Assembly (NCBI RefSeq): GCF_900116865.1
Contig: NZ_FPCD01000006.1
Location: forward strand, 62,001 to 126,000
Reading direction: 5' to 3'
Length of the DNA stretch: 64,000 nt
DNA from: Butyrivibrio sp. M55
GTDB taxonomy: Bacteria > Bacillota > Clostridia > Lachnospirales > Lachnospiraceae
Part shown: piece after piece, positions 1 to 8,347 of the stretch
How positions within the stretch are numbered: position 1 is the stretch's first letter
Layout: each line of letters opens with the position of its first letter
Notes under the pieces: generated by a model
Databases searched by the model: none
The model's input: the letters and a program-made list of their open reading frames with translations, nothing else
Told to the model about the DNA's origin: nothing
Position numbers and translations under genes: made by a program

Positions 1-1
1 T

Positions 2-118
2 ATTCGCTTTGCTAACCCTGACTGCTTCAATGACGGTATCCGTGCCAATAAGATCGGTACTATCAAGGTTTCAGGCGGAAATAGCAAGGGTGGTTCTGAA
101 TTCAAAGAGGTCCGTTAA
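2..118 (+). CDS. C-terminal end of an unidentified protein (partial)
   Basis: An open frame runs from the window edge to the TAA at 116-118 and gives 38 residues ending in FKEVR. It is rich in Gly, Asn and Lys (GTIKVSGGNSKGG), which resembles the end of a beta-rich secreted domain, but I do not recognise the family. A rho-independent terminator follows 17 bases downstream, which supports this as the true end of a transcription unit. The start and most of the protein lie outside the window. Confidence 0.55.
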   Translation: MRFANPDCFNDGIRANKIGTIKVSGGNSKGGSEFKEVR

Positions 119-135
119 CAATTAGTTTTTCATAG

Positions 136-172
136 AATTCCGGGGAAGCATGCGCTACCTCGGAATTTTTTT
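136..172 (+). terminator. Rho-independent terminator
   Basis: The arms AATTCCGGGG (136-145) and CCTCGGAATT (158-167) form a 10-bp stem with one G-U pair. A T-run to 172 follows. It ends the partial upstream gene. Confidence 0.8.
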
Positions 173-439
173 GGAAAAAATCTCAAAGAAATGTTCATAA
201 ACGTTAAAACAAATGTTGCAAATGTGAAGCAAATTGTATATAATTTAATTATAGAAAAAGCCAACAATCCAGTAAAACTGAATAATTGCATATATTTGCT
301 CACAGGTGTACGAATTTTGTAAAAAGTTACACAAACATTAAGAATAACAGCTTATAAAAGAAAGAGTATCAGAGTGCTTCACAGAAGGAAAGAGAGAAAA
401 AATTTTTGCACTTGTAATGTGGTATTTCAAATATAGAGT

Positions 440-650
440 GAAAAAACTTGGGGGGAACGAGTTTTTTATACCTCGACGGACACGACTGGGCAAGCAGAAG
501 TGTTTCGCACCGTAAGAAATTATTTGGACGATCCATTAACCTTATGGTTATTAAAACAATGAAGCCTGTGAAAGCAAAACATTTGAGAACTAACTAATTG
601 TATAAGCTCAATACCACATGTACAGCTTACGGTGCGGATCTTGCCAAGTC
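440..650 (+). ncRNA. Probable structured RNA or long 5' leader upstream of the glycosyltransferase
   Basis: The 119-720 gap has no credible gene, but its second half is highly structured. An 11-bp perfect stem joins CGCACCGTAAG (506-516) and CTTACGGTGCG (626-636). Directly outside it GACTGGGCAAG (484-494) pairs with CTTGCCAAGTC (640-650), with one mismatch. Smaller hairpins are CGAG/CTCG near 458-475 and TAACC-ttat-GGTTA (537-550). Together they make a closed multi-branch fold of about 170-210 nt ending 70 nt before the next start codon. There is no terminator stem or T-run at its 3' end, so a classic transcription-terminating riboswitch is not obvious. It may be a leader or an independent ncRNA. 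I do not recognise the class. Bases 173-439 are AT-rich and contain nothing else I can support. Confidence 0.5.
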
Positions 651-720
651 ATAATTTTACTTAACATTTTTCGTGATGAAAGATGATAAATATAAAACAA
701 TCTGAAAAGGTGATATATAG

Positions 721-1800
721 ATGAAAGTTGGAATAGATGCACATATGCTCGGATGCGCGAGCGAGGATGAGAGCTTTTATAGGGGAATATTGGATGCTCT
801 CAAGCCTGACAAGGGGGACGTGTATTATCTTTTTGTCGAAAAAGATGCCGATATATCAAGGTACATGAAGAAGTTTAAAGTTGTACCTTTTAGAAGTAAT
901 AACGCTTTTACAAGAAATTTTTTTGAATTAACAAGTTTTTGTTATAAATACGATCTGGATGTTCTTCACACTCTGCACTACGTGCCTTTTAACAGTCCGT
1001 GTCCTGTGGTGTGTACCATAAATGACATTTCTTTTGAACATGAAAAGAATAAGAACAATGTTAATAAGGTTGAGTATCTGAAGAACAAGCTTATGATCCC
1101 GTTTTGCGCAAAGCATGCGGATAAAGTGGTAACCGTCTCGAATATCAGCAGACGTGACATTGCGAATACATATGATGTTTCGCAGAAAAAGATTGAAGTT
1201 GTAGGCAATGCGGTTTCATCCGAGTTCAGGATTATGGACGACGATGAACTCGATGAGCTTGATGTAAGGGGAAAGTATGACATCGGATATTCACCGTTTT
1301 TGTTGTGTGTCGGTGATACCCAGTCAGAAAAAAACATCTTAAGACTCATAGACGCTTATATTATGTATAAAGACAGGTGGGATACGAATATCCGCCTTGT
1401 GATCGTCGGTAAGAATGATCTTTATGACGATCTTTACGAAGAATTTGAGGAGTATGAAGACGAGATTATTTTCGCAGGATGCAAAAACAGACTTGATCTT
1501 GCGGCTCTTATAAACGAGTCGGAAGGTTATATTTGTCCGGCATTTGTAGAAGGTGCGGGGGTATCGCCTATTGAGGCGCTTAATTGCGGAAGACCGATAG
1601 CTGTGGCTGATATGCCTCATGCGCATGAAGAACTCGGCAACAGAGCAATTTATTTTGACCCTTATGATGAAGAGGATATCTATGAGGGTATTTGCAGACT
1701 TGTCGATGATCCGATCGAAGCTGAGATTCCCGAAAGTTCATGGGAGGACAGCAGCAGACGCATGAAAAAGATATATCGTGACGCAGCAACGGAGATGTGA
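721..1800 (+). CDS. Glycosyltransferase family 4 (GT-B fold)
   Basis: This 359-residue protein is probably a retaining, nucleotide-sugar-dependent glycosyltransferase that adds a sugar during capsule or exopolysaccharide assembly at the inner face of the membrane. It has the two-domain GT-B layout. An N-terminal acceptor domain starts MKVGIDAHML, and the C-terminal donor domain starts near residue 188 with FLLCVGD. The donor domain holds the family EX7E motif, with E277 and E285 in VEGAGVSPIEAL. Length is typical of the family. The start is supported by AAGGTGAT eight bases upstream. It leads a co-directional set with a nucleotidyltransferase (33-bp gap) and a WavE-like protein, which points to surface glycan synthesis. 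Donor and acceptor cannot be read from the sequence. Confidence 0.85.
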   Translation: MKVGIDAHMLGCASEDESFYRGILDALKPDKGDVYYLFVEKDADISRYMKKFKVVPFRSNNAFTRNFFELTSFCYKYDLDVLHTLHYVPFNSPCPVVCTINDISFEHEKNKNNVNKVEYLKNKLMIPFCAKHADKVVTVSNISRRDIANTYDVSQKKIEVVGNAVSSEFRIMDDDELDELDVRGKYDIGYSPFLLCVGDTQSEKNILRLIDAYIMYKDRWDTNIRLVIVGKNDLYDDLYEEFEEYEDEIIFAGCKNRLDLAALINESEGYICPAFVEGAGVSPIEALNCGRPIAVADMPHAHEELGNRAIYFDPYDEEDIYEGICRLVDDPIEAEIPESSWEDSSRRMKKIYRDAATEM

Positions 1801-1833
1801 AACTAACGATTTTAACTTACAAAGGAAGAACCA

Positions 1834-2565
1834 ATGCTTAATATAGTAATACCCATGGTCGGTGGCAGTAACAGATATGCGGAGTCTTTTTACGAAACTC
1901 CCAAGCCACTTGCCGATATATTCGGTCATCCGGTGATCGAATATGTGACTCAGAATATCAGACCTAAGTGTGAGCATAGATTTATTTATGTTTGCCAGGA
2001 AGATCACATCGAACGATTCGAGCTTGACAGGATTCTAAGAGAAATAACACCCGACTGCGAGATTATATCTACCGATGCAACTACCGAAGGAGATGCCTGC
2101 ACGGTGCTCCTTGCGGAGGAATTTATAGATAATGATGATGAACTTATGATTGCAGGCTGTGCGCAGGTTATTGATACGAATATAGATGCGTATCTCGATG
2201 AAATGAGAGACTATGACGGTCTTATCATGACAACGCCGGCCAATCAACCCAAGTGGAGCTATGTCAAATATGATGAAAACGGACAGGTGACACTCGTCAG
2301 GGAAAAAGAGGATATGTCAAACGAAGCAATCGTTGGAATCTTTAATTTTAAGAAGGGTTCTGACTTTGTGAAATATGCATACAGGATGATAGTCAATGAT
2401 GTGAGAGAGAACAATGAATTTGGCGTTGCTCCTGTATATAACGAAATGATAAATGACGGAAAGAGGATCAGTTTCTGCAACGTTGGGGCAGATATGCATG
2501 GATTCGGGGGGAATGAAGGCATGAGTGCCTGCATGCAGCTTGATCTGTGTACAGATTTCTTTTGA
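1834..2565 (+). CDS. Sugar nucleotidyltransferase-like protein
   Basis: The 243-residue protein has the Rossmann-like fold of NTP transferases. The N-terminal signature P7-MVGGSNRY with K24 in TPKPLADI matches the nucleotide-binding G-rich loop and catalytic lysine region of glucose-1-phosphate thymidylyl/uridylyl/cytidylyl transferases. It would activate a sugar or sugar-like phosphate by attaching a nucleotide. The G-rich loop is unusual: GGSNRY replaces the common GxGxRF, so substrate and activity are uncertain. A clear AAGGAAG ribosome binding site sits six bases before ATG. It lies between two glycosyltransferase-type genes on the same strand, consistent with supplying or modifying a capsule precursor. 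Confidence 0.75.
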   Translation: MLNIVIPMVGGSNRYAESFYETPKPLADIFGHPVIEYVTQNIRPKCEHRFIYVCQEDHIERFELDRILREITPDCEIISTDATTEGDACTVLLAEEFIDNDDELMIAGCAQVIDTNIDAYLDEMRDYDGLIMTTPANQPKWSYVKYDENGQVTLVREKEDMSNEAIVGIFNFKKGSDFVKYAYRMIVNDVRENNEFGVAPVYNEMINDGKRISFCNVGADMHGFGGNEGMSACMQLDLCTDFF

Positions 2566-2589
2566 GTTAACCAATGATTGGTAGGGGAC

Positions 2590-5500
2590 ATGGGATTAGT
2601 TGATAATAAAGAGATTACAGTTATTGTACAGGGAGACGTAGATGGGGAAAAAACGCCGATATGCCTGCAGAGCATAAGGCGTGCGCTCCCGGGAGCATTT
2701 ATTATATTATCTACATGGGAAGGAACCGATGTAGAAGGTCTTGAATATGATGAAGTTGTTTATAGCGAAGATCCGGGCGGATTTGATGAATTCAATGTGC
2801 CGTTTTCGCCTAAGAACAACATCAACAGACAGATTGTGTCGACTTATCACGGTCTTTTGAAAGCAAAGACTGTCTATGCGCTGAAGTTACGAACGGACTT
2901 CTATCTGTGCGACGATGGATTCAAAGATTATTTTAATATATACAACAGAGAATGTACCGAATACAAGATTTTTGAGCACAAGGTGATATGCTGCGAGCTC
3001 TATTCGAGAAATCCACGGTACATTTTTTCAGATATGAAAAGAGCTTACCATCCTTCGGATATTTTCTTTTTTGGATATACGAAAGATCTGGTGAGGCTTT
3101 TTGATGTTCCGTTATTTTCCAAAGAAGACGAAGAATACATGATGTGGAAGTATTATCCGAATAATTCCATATCAACATTCAGGTACGATGCGGAGTCGTA
3201 TCTGTGGATGAATCTTGTAAATAAAGGCATAAGTTTCAAAGCACCCGATGACCTAGAGAAATACACTAGGGAAGATATAGACAGGTGCGAAGCGACTTTT
3301 GCGGCAAATCTGATAATCCTAAGTAACGACGATATCGGACTTAAGACGCTTTCTAACAGTATCTACAGGAAAGAGGTTGTGCCGCAGAACTGCTATACCC
3401 ACGAGGACTGGGAGAAGCTCTATGCTTTCTATTGTTGCAACGATGCAAAGGAGTACATCAAGTACTTATTGCTTATTTTTGTAAAAAATCTTTCATTTCT
3501 GCCGGGATATTTTTTTAAGAATCTGCTCTTTAACGGAATTAAAAAAGTCATGCCGAAGGGCTTTAAATCTTTTTTGCACCCTGCATACAACAGGCTTAAG
3601 GGCTTTCTTAACAGGATTGGAAAAAGAAAATTCGATAAGATGTACGCTGTCGACTATTACAACGAGATCATAGACAGCAGGGATATAGGCGTTGTCGTTC
3701 AGGGAATGGTGAGAGATACGACCGGTGAGACGGTTAAGAGCATAAGAAAGCACCTTCCGCATGCACAGGTTATTCTGTCAATCTTCGAGGGCGAGAGCGC
3801 AAATGGCATTGATGCGGATATCGTAGTAATGAGTAAGGACCCCGGTACATGCGGCTTTATCAGGAAATATCCGCATGAGCAGAGGAACAACGTAAACAGG
3901 GAAATTGTTTCGAGCCGCGCGGGAATTGAGGCATGCACGAGAAAGTATTGCATTAAGATGCGAAGCGATATGATCCTTACGGGTTCTGATTTTCTTGATA
4001 TATATAACAGGGTTTCGAGGTACGTCACCACGGAGTCGGTTGTCTCAAGAAGGATAATGGTCGAGGCGCTTTCGACTTCCAAGAGCGGAGTGCTTAACTT
4101 TGGCATTTCCGACTGGTGGTATATGGGACTTAGGAACGACCTGCTAAAGCTTTTTTCGGCAGATCTTTATAAGGATGTGGGGAAAAGAGATTACAAGAGC
4201 GAATACAGATGCAATCTGACGCCGGAGCAGTATATCGCGTATAACTTCTATGTGAACAGTTTTACACCGATTTTTTCTGATTTCGTCGGACTTATGAATG
4301 TGACGGATGATTCTTCGCAGCTTCGAAGGGAGTATGAGAAGTTTCTTGCTAATAATTTCGTTTGCGTCGAGTTTCCGATAAGCAAGGTTGTGCTTCCAAA
4401 AGCGCTCTACATCAACAATTCGGCGGCCTACAAATATAATGCAAGTTACGGCGACTGGCTTAAACTCTGCAGAAAATACAGGACGCTTGATAATGTTGTG
4501 GTAAAAAGAGAGCTTGCGTATCTTGGAATGAATTACAAATTGAAATATAAGGTAAATCCTGATTATTTCAATATCCTTAAGTGGAGCAGTGTTGTAAGAA
4601 ATTATAAGAATACGGTGACGGAAGAGTTTGCGGATGTTTTGGACGATGTCAGGGCAGAAGAGCTGACATTTTTGGTTACGGGCGGAATCGAAGTTTCAGG
4701 TGAGCTTAACACAATCGCATGTCTGTATTCCATTAAGAGATTTTTCCCCGGAGCTTCGATCATTCTCGGAACCTGGGATGATGAGACGGTTCCTTCGCAT
4801 ATCAAGAAGCTGTGCGATAAGATCTGTTTTGTGGAAAAGAAAAAGTCTCCGAGAGTCAGCATTCATCTGGGCGATTCGGACGATGATGAAATAAACGATA
4901 TAAATATGGTTCAGAGCCTCAACAGTACGGCGCTTAAGATGGTCAAGACAAAGTACTGTGTAAAGATGGAATCCTGCCATGTTTTCAAGAACTCGACGCT
5001 TCTTGATTTTTATAATTACTGGAAGAAGATCATGGATTCGTATAATCCTGAGTACAAGATCTTTGATGAGAGAGTTCTTTTTATAAACGAGCGAATGTAT
5101 GACGGCAGGAATACGGACGGTAAGCTTGTCGGTGCAATCCCCGATTCATTCCAGATGGGAAGGACTTCTGACCTGATGAAGATATGGGATGGCCATGCGG
5201 AAACTGACAGCGTGCTTAAATACTACAGCACGTTCCCGAATACGAAGTATTCAAACTCTGAGAAGTACAACAGTCTTTATATCAGGGAGCAGTGTCATTA
5301 CATCAATCTCATAAGAAATGCGAACAAGAAAGTTCCCGTTCCGAGGTGGTACGAGGATGACGGTTCTTTTGAAAATATTCTTGCGTACGAAGCGGTTCTT
5401 AGTTCAAACGCCATGATCGGAAGCAGTGATGATCTGGGAATTATGAAAAAAGGCGGCTTTACGGAGGATAAGCGCTTTATGGGCTTTGAAACGCTACTTG

Positions 5501-5694
5501 GCTTGTATATCGTAAACGTTGACCGCGACAACAAGGAGATCCACGAGTATCTTAAGAATTATTACAGTGCTTCCGCGGTCTGCAAAAAAGATAAGGAGGC
5601 GCATTCGACTCTTATGAAGGCGCTGCTTTACGGCGACAGGTACGGATATGATAAGAAGTACTGTGCGCTGATGAAGAAGATTGGGCAGGTGTGA
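2590..5694 (+). CDS. Triple-domain WavE-like polysaccharide biosynthesis protein
   Basis: This protein of about 1034 residues contains three tandem copies of a domain resembling the WavE lipopolysaccharide-synthesis family (a GT-A-like glycosyltransferase group). Domain 1 has VIVQGD, STWEGT, SEDPGGF, NNINRQIVST and LKLRTDF near residues 98-104. Domain 2 starts near residue 363 with VVVQGM and has SKDPGT, NNVNREIVSS and IKMRSDM. Domain 3 starts near residue 690 with FLVTGG and ILGTWDD, but it lacks the DPG motif and has VKMESCH where the others have R-T/S-D. Domain 3 is probably inactive or structural. The ATG at 2590 has AGGGG only two bases away; a TTG at 2578 adds four residues and is the alternative. 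It follows the nucleotidyltransferase by 24 bp and is the last gene of the glycan set. Known WavE proteins act in LPS core synthesis; here a Gram-positive cell-surface glycan is inferred. Confidence 0.75.
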   Translation: MGLVDNKEITVIVQGDVDGEKTPICLQSIRRALPGAFIILSTWEGTDVEGLEYDEVVYSEDPGGFDEFNVPFSPKNNINRQIVSTYHGLLKAKTVYALKLRTDFYLCDDGFKDYFNIYNRECTEYKIFEHKVICCELYSRNPRYIFSDMKRAYHPSDIFFFGYTKDLVRLFDVPLFSKEDEEYMMWKYYPNNSISTFRYDAESYLWMNLVNKGISFKAPDDLEKYTREDIDRCEATFAANLIILSNDDIGLKTLSNSIYRKEVVPQNCYTHEDWEKLYAFYCCNDAKEYIKYLLLIFVKNLSFLPGYFFKNLLFNGIKKVMPKGFKSFLHPAYNRLKGFLNRIGKRKFDKMYAVDYYNEIIDSRDIGVVVQGMVRDTTGETVKSIRKHLPHAQVILSIFEGESANGIDADIVVMSKDPGTCGFIRKYPHEQRNNVNREIVSSRAGIEACTRKYCIKMRSDMILTGSDFLDIYNRVSRYVTTESVVSRRIMVEALSTSKSGVLNFGISDWWYMGLRNDLLKLFSADLYKDVGKRDYKSEYRCNLTPEQYIAYNFYVNSFTPIFSDFVGLMNVTDDSSQLRREYEKFLANNFVCVEFPISKVVLPKALYINNSAAYKYNASYGDWLKLCRKYRTLDNVVVKRELAYLGMNYKLKYKVNPDYFNILKWSSVVRNYKNTVTEEFADVLDDVRAEELTFLVTGGIEVSGELNTIACLYSIKRFFPGASIILGTWDDETVPSHIKKLCDKICFVEKKKSPRVSIHLGDSDDDEINDINMVQSLNSTALKMVKTKYCVKMESCHVFKNSTLLDFYNYWKKIMDSYNPEYKIFDERVLFINERMYDGRNTDGKLVGAIPDSFQMGRTSDLMKIWDGHAETDSVLKYYSTFPNTKYSNSEKYNSLYIREQCHYINLIRNANKKVPVPRWYEDDGSFENILAYEAVLSSNAMIGSSDDLGIMKKGGFTEDKRFMGFETLLGLYIVNVDRDNKEIHEYLKNYYSASAVCKKDKEAHSTLMKALLYGDRYGYDKKYCALMKKIGQV

Positions 5695-5827
5695 GTGGCA
5701 AGGCTTGTCTCGGAATGAGTGCGCCTTGTAAAAATTGATCAAATTAAGGCTACGTTAAGATTCACTTCAATCTATGGAAATGTATTTTATTTATCATGGT
5801 TTTATCAAAACAAAGGAGATGAAACTA

Positions 5828-6622
5828 ATGGTGAAAAGAGTGCTTTCGGTAGTTGGAGTGATTTTTTTGTATTTTTTGGTGTTTTTTATTGGAATACTGG
5901 GATTTCAGGTTTTTGCGGAAGGGAGGCTCCTGCTGACTGAGGAACAGCTTGATCACTACAGCGGCTCTTTTGGGACAGTTGTAACAGTTTTGTTTGTTGT
6001 TTGGTTTTCGCATGTAAAGGGAATATCCAAGGATTTGGAGTTAAGGAAAGACAGAAGCTTTATCAAGATGATCGTGGTAGCAGTTTTTTCTGTTTGTATT
6101 GGTATGATACTTTTTAACTCTTTTGTCGGTTTTTTACTTAACGGGATTTTTCCTGTAACAGAAGATGTAGCACTTGATGAAACAGCATTTGATCATATAG
6201 TTGCAATCCTGATAGCACCGGTGGCGGAGGAATATTTTTTTAGGAAGGGCTTATACGGTTATGTCAGAGAAAAAATAAATATCCCTATTGCAGTAATCTT
6301 AACGTCGTTGATATTTGCCGAACTTCATGGTTACCACCTTCAGGGATTTCTTTCAGTCTTTTTCAGCGGAATATTATATGCACTGATATATGAGCATAGT
6401 GGTAATATTATGTATAGTATATGTGCGCATATGATGCATAACGCATCTGCGAGTATCATGAATGCTTTTGAAAGGCATGGCGTGCAGCTAAGCTATAATC
6501 TGAACGGATATATTATATATACGTTGCCTGTGCTTCTTACGGCAGTTCTGCTGGTTACGATAATACTGATAAAAGGAAGAATGAAAATTGGAAAAAGAAA
6601 AATACAAAGTACTTGTAGTTGA
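5828..6622 (+). CDS. CPBP-family intramembrane metalloprotease
   Basis: This is a membrane protein of about 264 residues with several hydrophobic segments. It carries the CPBP (CAAX protease and bacteriocin-processing, Abi) motifs: EEYFFRKGLYGY (EExxxR), an AELHG segment with a zinc-ligand-type histidine, and HMMHN near the end. Members cleave or protect against membrane-associated peptides; the substrate here is unknown. An upstream in-frame ATG at 5774 exists, but AGGAG nine bases before 5828 and the following MVKRVLSVVGV membrane segment favour this start. Its 3' end overlaps the response regulator gene by 35 bp, so the protease, the two-component system and nagA likely form one operon. 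Confidence 0.85.
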   Translation: MVKRVLSVVGVIFLYFLVFFIGILGFQVFAEGRLLLTEEQLDHYSGSFGTVVTVLFVVWFSHVKGISKDLELRKDRSFIKMIVVAVFSVCIGMILFNSFVGFLLNGIFPVTEDVALDETAFDHIVAILIAPVAEEYFFRKGLYGYVREKINIPIAVILTSLIFAELHGYHLQGFLSVFFSGILYALIYEHSGNIMYSICAHMMHNASASIMNAFERHGVQLSYNLNGYIIYTLPVLLTAVLLVTIILIKGRMKIGKRKIQSTCS

Positions 6623-7280
6623 CGATGAGCCTCAGATAGCGGGACTTCTCAAGGTGTGTCTTGAGATGCATGGCATGGAAGTGAGCGAAGCATATGACGG
6701 AAACAGCGCCTATGAGATGTTTGACAGAAGGAGCTTTGATCTGATAATAACCGATGTGATGATGCCCGTTATGGATGGTTATGAGCTTGTTGAAAAGATA
6801 AGACTAAAGAGCCATGTACCTGTTCTTTTCCTTACTGCCAAGGGCGATGTTCTTGACAGGATAAAGGGGCTTAATATCGGAGCGGATGATTATATAGTTA
6901 AAACTTTTGACCCGATGGAAGTTGCGGCAAGAGTATTGTCCACACTTCGAAGATGCTACGGATATGATGGGCAGGGCAAGGCTGTGGAACTTGTATGCGG
7001 AAGCCTTAGATTGGATGTTGATCTTAAGAGGCTTTATAAAAATGGTGAAGTTATAGAACTGACAGCGCTGGAATATCGCATGGTTGAATGCTTCATGAGC
7101 AATATCGGACATGTGCTTACCAAAGACCGAATATACGAGGAGGCATGGGAAAGCGATAAATTCCCCGATGACAACAGCATCATGGTCGCGATAAGTAAGC
7201 TTAGAAGCAAGATATCGGATGACGGCGCGGAGTATATCCACACTATCAGAGGGCTGGGATATAGGATGGAAGAAAAATGA
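6588..7280 (+). CDS. OmpR/PhoB-family response regulator
   Basis: A 230-residue transcription factor. The receiver domain (1-120) has the acidic pair D12-D13, phospho-acceptor D56 in ITDVMMP, switch residue T83 and conserved K105. A C-terminal winged-helix DNA-binding domain (about 130-230) ends IHTIRGLGYRME. The residue after K105 is Thr (VKTF) where nearly all family members have Pro (TKPF); the cis-proline helps shape the active site, so phosphorylation kinetics may be altered. The start is a TTG preceded by AAGGAAG at eight bases, lying inside the 3' end of the CPBP gene. Its stop overlaps the kinase start by 4 bp (ATGA), so the two are translationally coupled partners. Confidence 0.92.
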   Translation: MEKEKYKVLVVDDEPQIAGLLKVCLEMHGMEVSEAYDGNSAYEMFDRRSFDLIITDVMMPVMDGYELVEKIRLKSHVPVLFLTAKGDVLDRIKGLNIGADDYIVKTFDPMEVAARVLSTLRRCYGYDGQGKAVELVCGSLRLDVDLKRLYKNGEVIELTALEYRMVECFMSNIGHVLTKDRIYEEAWESDKFPDDNSIMVAISKLRSKISDDGAEYIHTIRGLGYRMEEK

Positions 7281-8329
7281 AAAAGGAATATAGCAGGAAA
7301 CTTCAGGCATTTCTTAGATTTTTGATCGCGATTGTTATTCTGTTGATGCTTCTTTTTAACAGGATAAGAGATTTTATAAAGGGGGTTATTGCGGGATGGT
7401 CCGGCAAAGAAGGGCTTGGAGATGGACTTAAGACACAGGTTAATGTTGCAAGTGTGATTTTCATCCTGATTATATTTGGCGTGATTTCTCATATCGCAAA
7501 GAAATATATTTCAGATCCTGCACGAAGAATCGCAGACAGTATGAATAAGGTAAGCAGCGGTGATCTTGATGTCAGACTTGAAGCAAAGGATAGCTTTGAG
7601 TTCGGCGAGATAGAAGAAGCTTTCAACAACATGGTAGTGGGGTTAAAAGAAGCTCAGACGCTCAGGGAAAAAAATGATGAGCATAACAGACAGCTCTACG
7701 CAGGAATAGCTCATGATCTCAAGACTCCAATGACGATGGTAATGGGATATGCCAAATTACTTAAGAAAGAAGATATATCTGACGAGGAGCGAAAACGCTG
7801 CCTGACTGTAATAGAACAGCAGATAGAAGCTGCGAATGTGCAGCTTGAGGATATGCTGGAGTACTCCAAATTTGGAAGTGCAAGTTATAAGATTATTCCC
7901 GAAGAGGGCAATATTGCGGCGCTTCTTAGAGGAATTCTTGCGGATATGTTTTATAAATTCGAAGAGAAAAAACTTGTCCTTAATTTGGAGATACCTGACA
8001 CCGTGATCTGTAAATATGATCACTCGCAGATGCGCCGAGTTTTTTCTAACCTTATAAACAATGCTGTCAGACATAATCCTGAGAATACAACCATAAAGGT
8101 CACTATGACAGAAACGGGCGGTGGAGTTGAGGTTGTTGTTGCCGATAACGGCCCGTTTTTGGATGAAGAACTCAAGGCGCATATTTTTGAGCCATATATA
8201 AAAGGCAAAAACGGCGGAAGCGGCTTGGGGCTTTCGGTGGCTAAAAAGATCATGGAGCTTCATGGCGGAATGCTGGAATATGTGGAAGATGCGGAGAGCG
8301 AATTTAAGAGGTTTGTTGTAAGCGTGTGA
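7277..8329 (+). CDS. Membrane sensor histidine kinase (HAMP, HisKA, HATPase)
   Basis: The 350-residue kinase has transmembrane segments at about 12-28 and 56-75 enclosing a very short external loop of about 27 residues, then HAMP (75-127), the dimerisation/phospho-acceptor domain with H146 in IAHDLKTPM, and an ATP-binding domain with N box NLINNAVRH, G1 box ADNGP and G2 box GGSGLGLS. The tiny loop suggests it senses through the membrane or a partner protein rather than binding an external ligand. It is coupled by a 4-bp overlap to the upstream regulator and is 18 bp from nagA. Its operon partner CPBP protease is a possible accessory or target. Confidence 0.92.
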   Translation: MKKEYSRKLQAFLRFLIAIVILLMLLFNRIRDFIKGVIAGWSGKEGLGDGLKTQVNVASVIFILIIFGVISHIAKKYISDPARRIADSMNKVSSGDLDVRLEAKDSFEFGEIEEAFNNMVVGLKEAQTLREKNDEHNRQLYAGIAHDLKTPMTMVMGYAKLLKKEDISDEERKRCLTVIEQQIEAANVQLEDMLEYSKFGSASYKIIPEEGNIAALLRGILADMFYKFEEKKLVLNLEIPDTVICKYDHSQMRRVFSNLINNAVRHNPENTTIKVTMTETGGGVEVVVADNGPFLDEELKAHIFEPYIKGKNGGSGLGLSVAKKIMELHGGMLEYVEDAESEFKRFVVSV

Positions 8330-8347
8330 AGGATTGGAGTGGTACAG

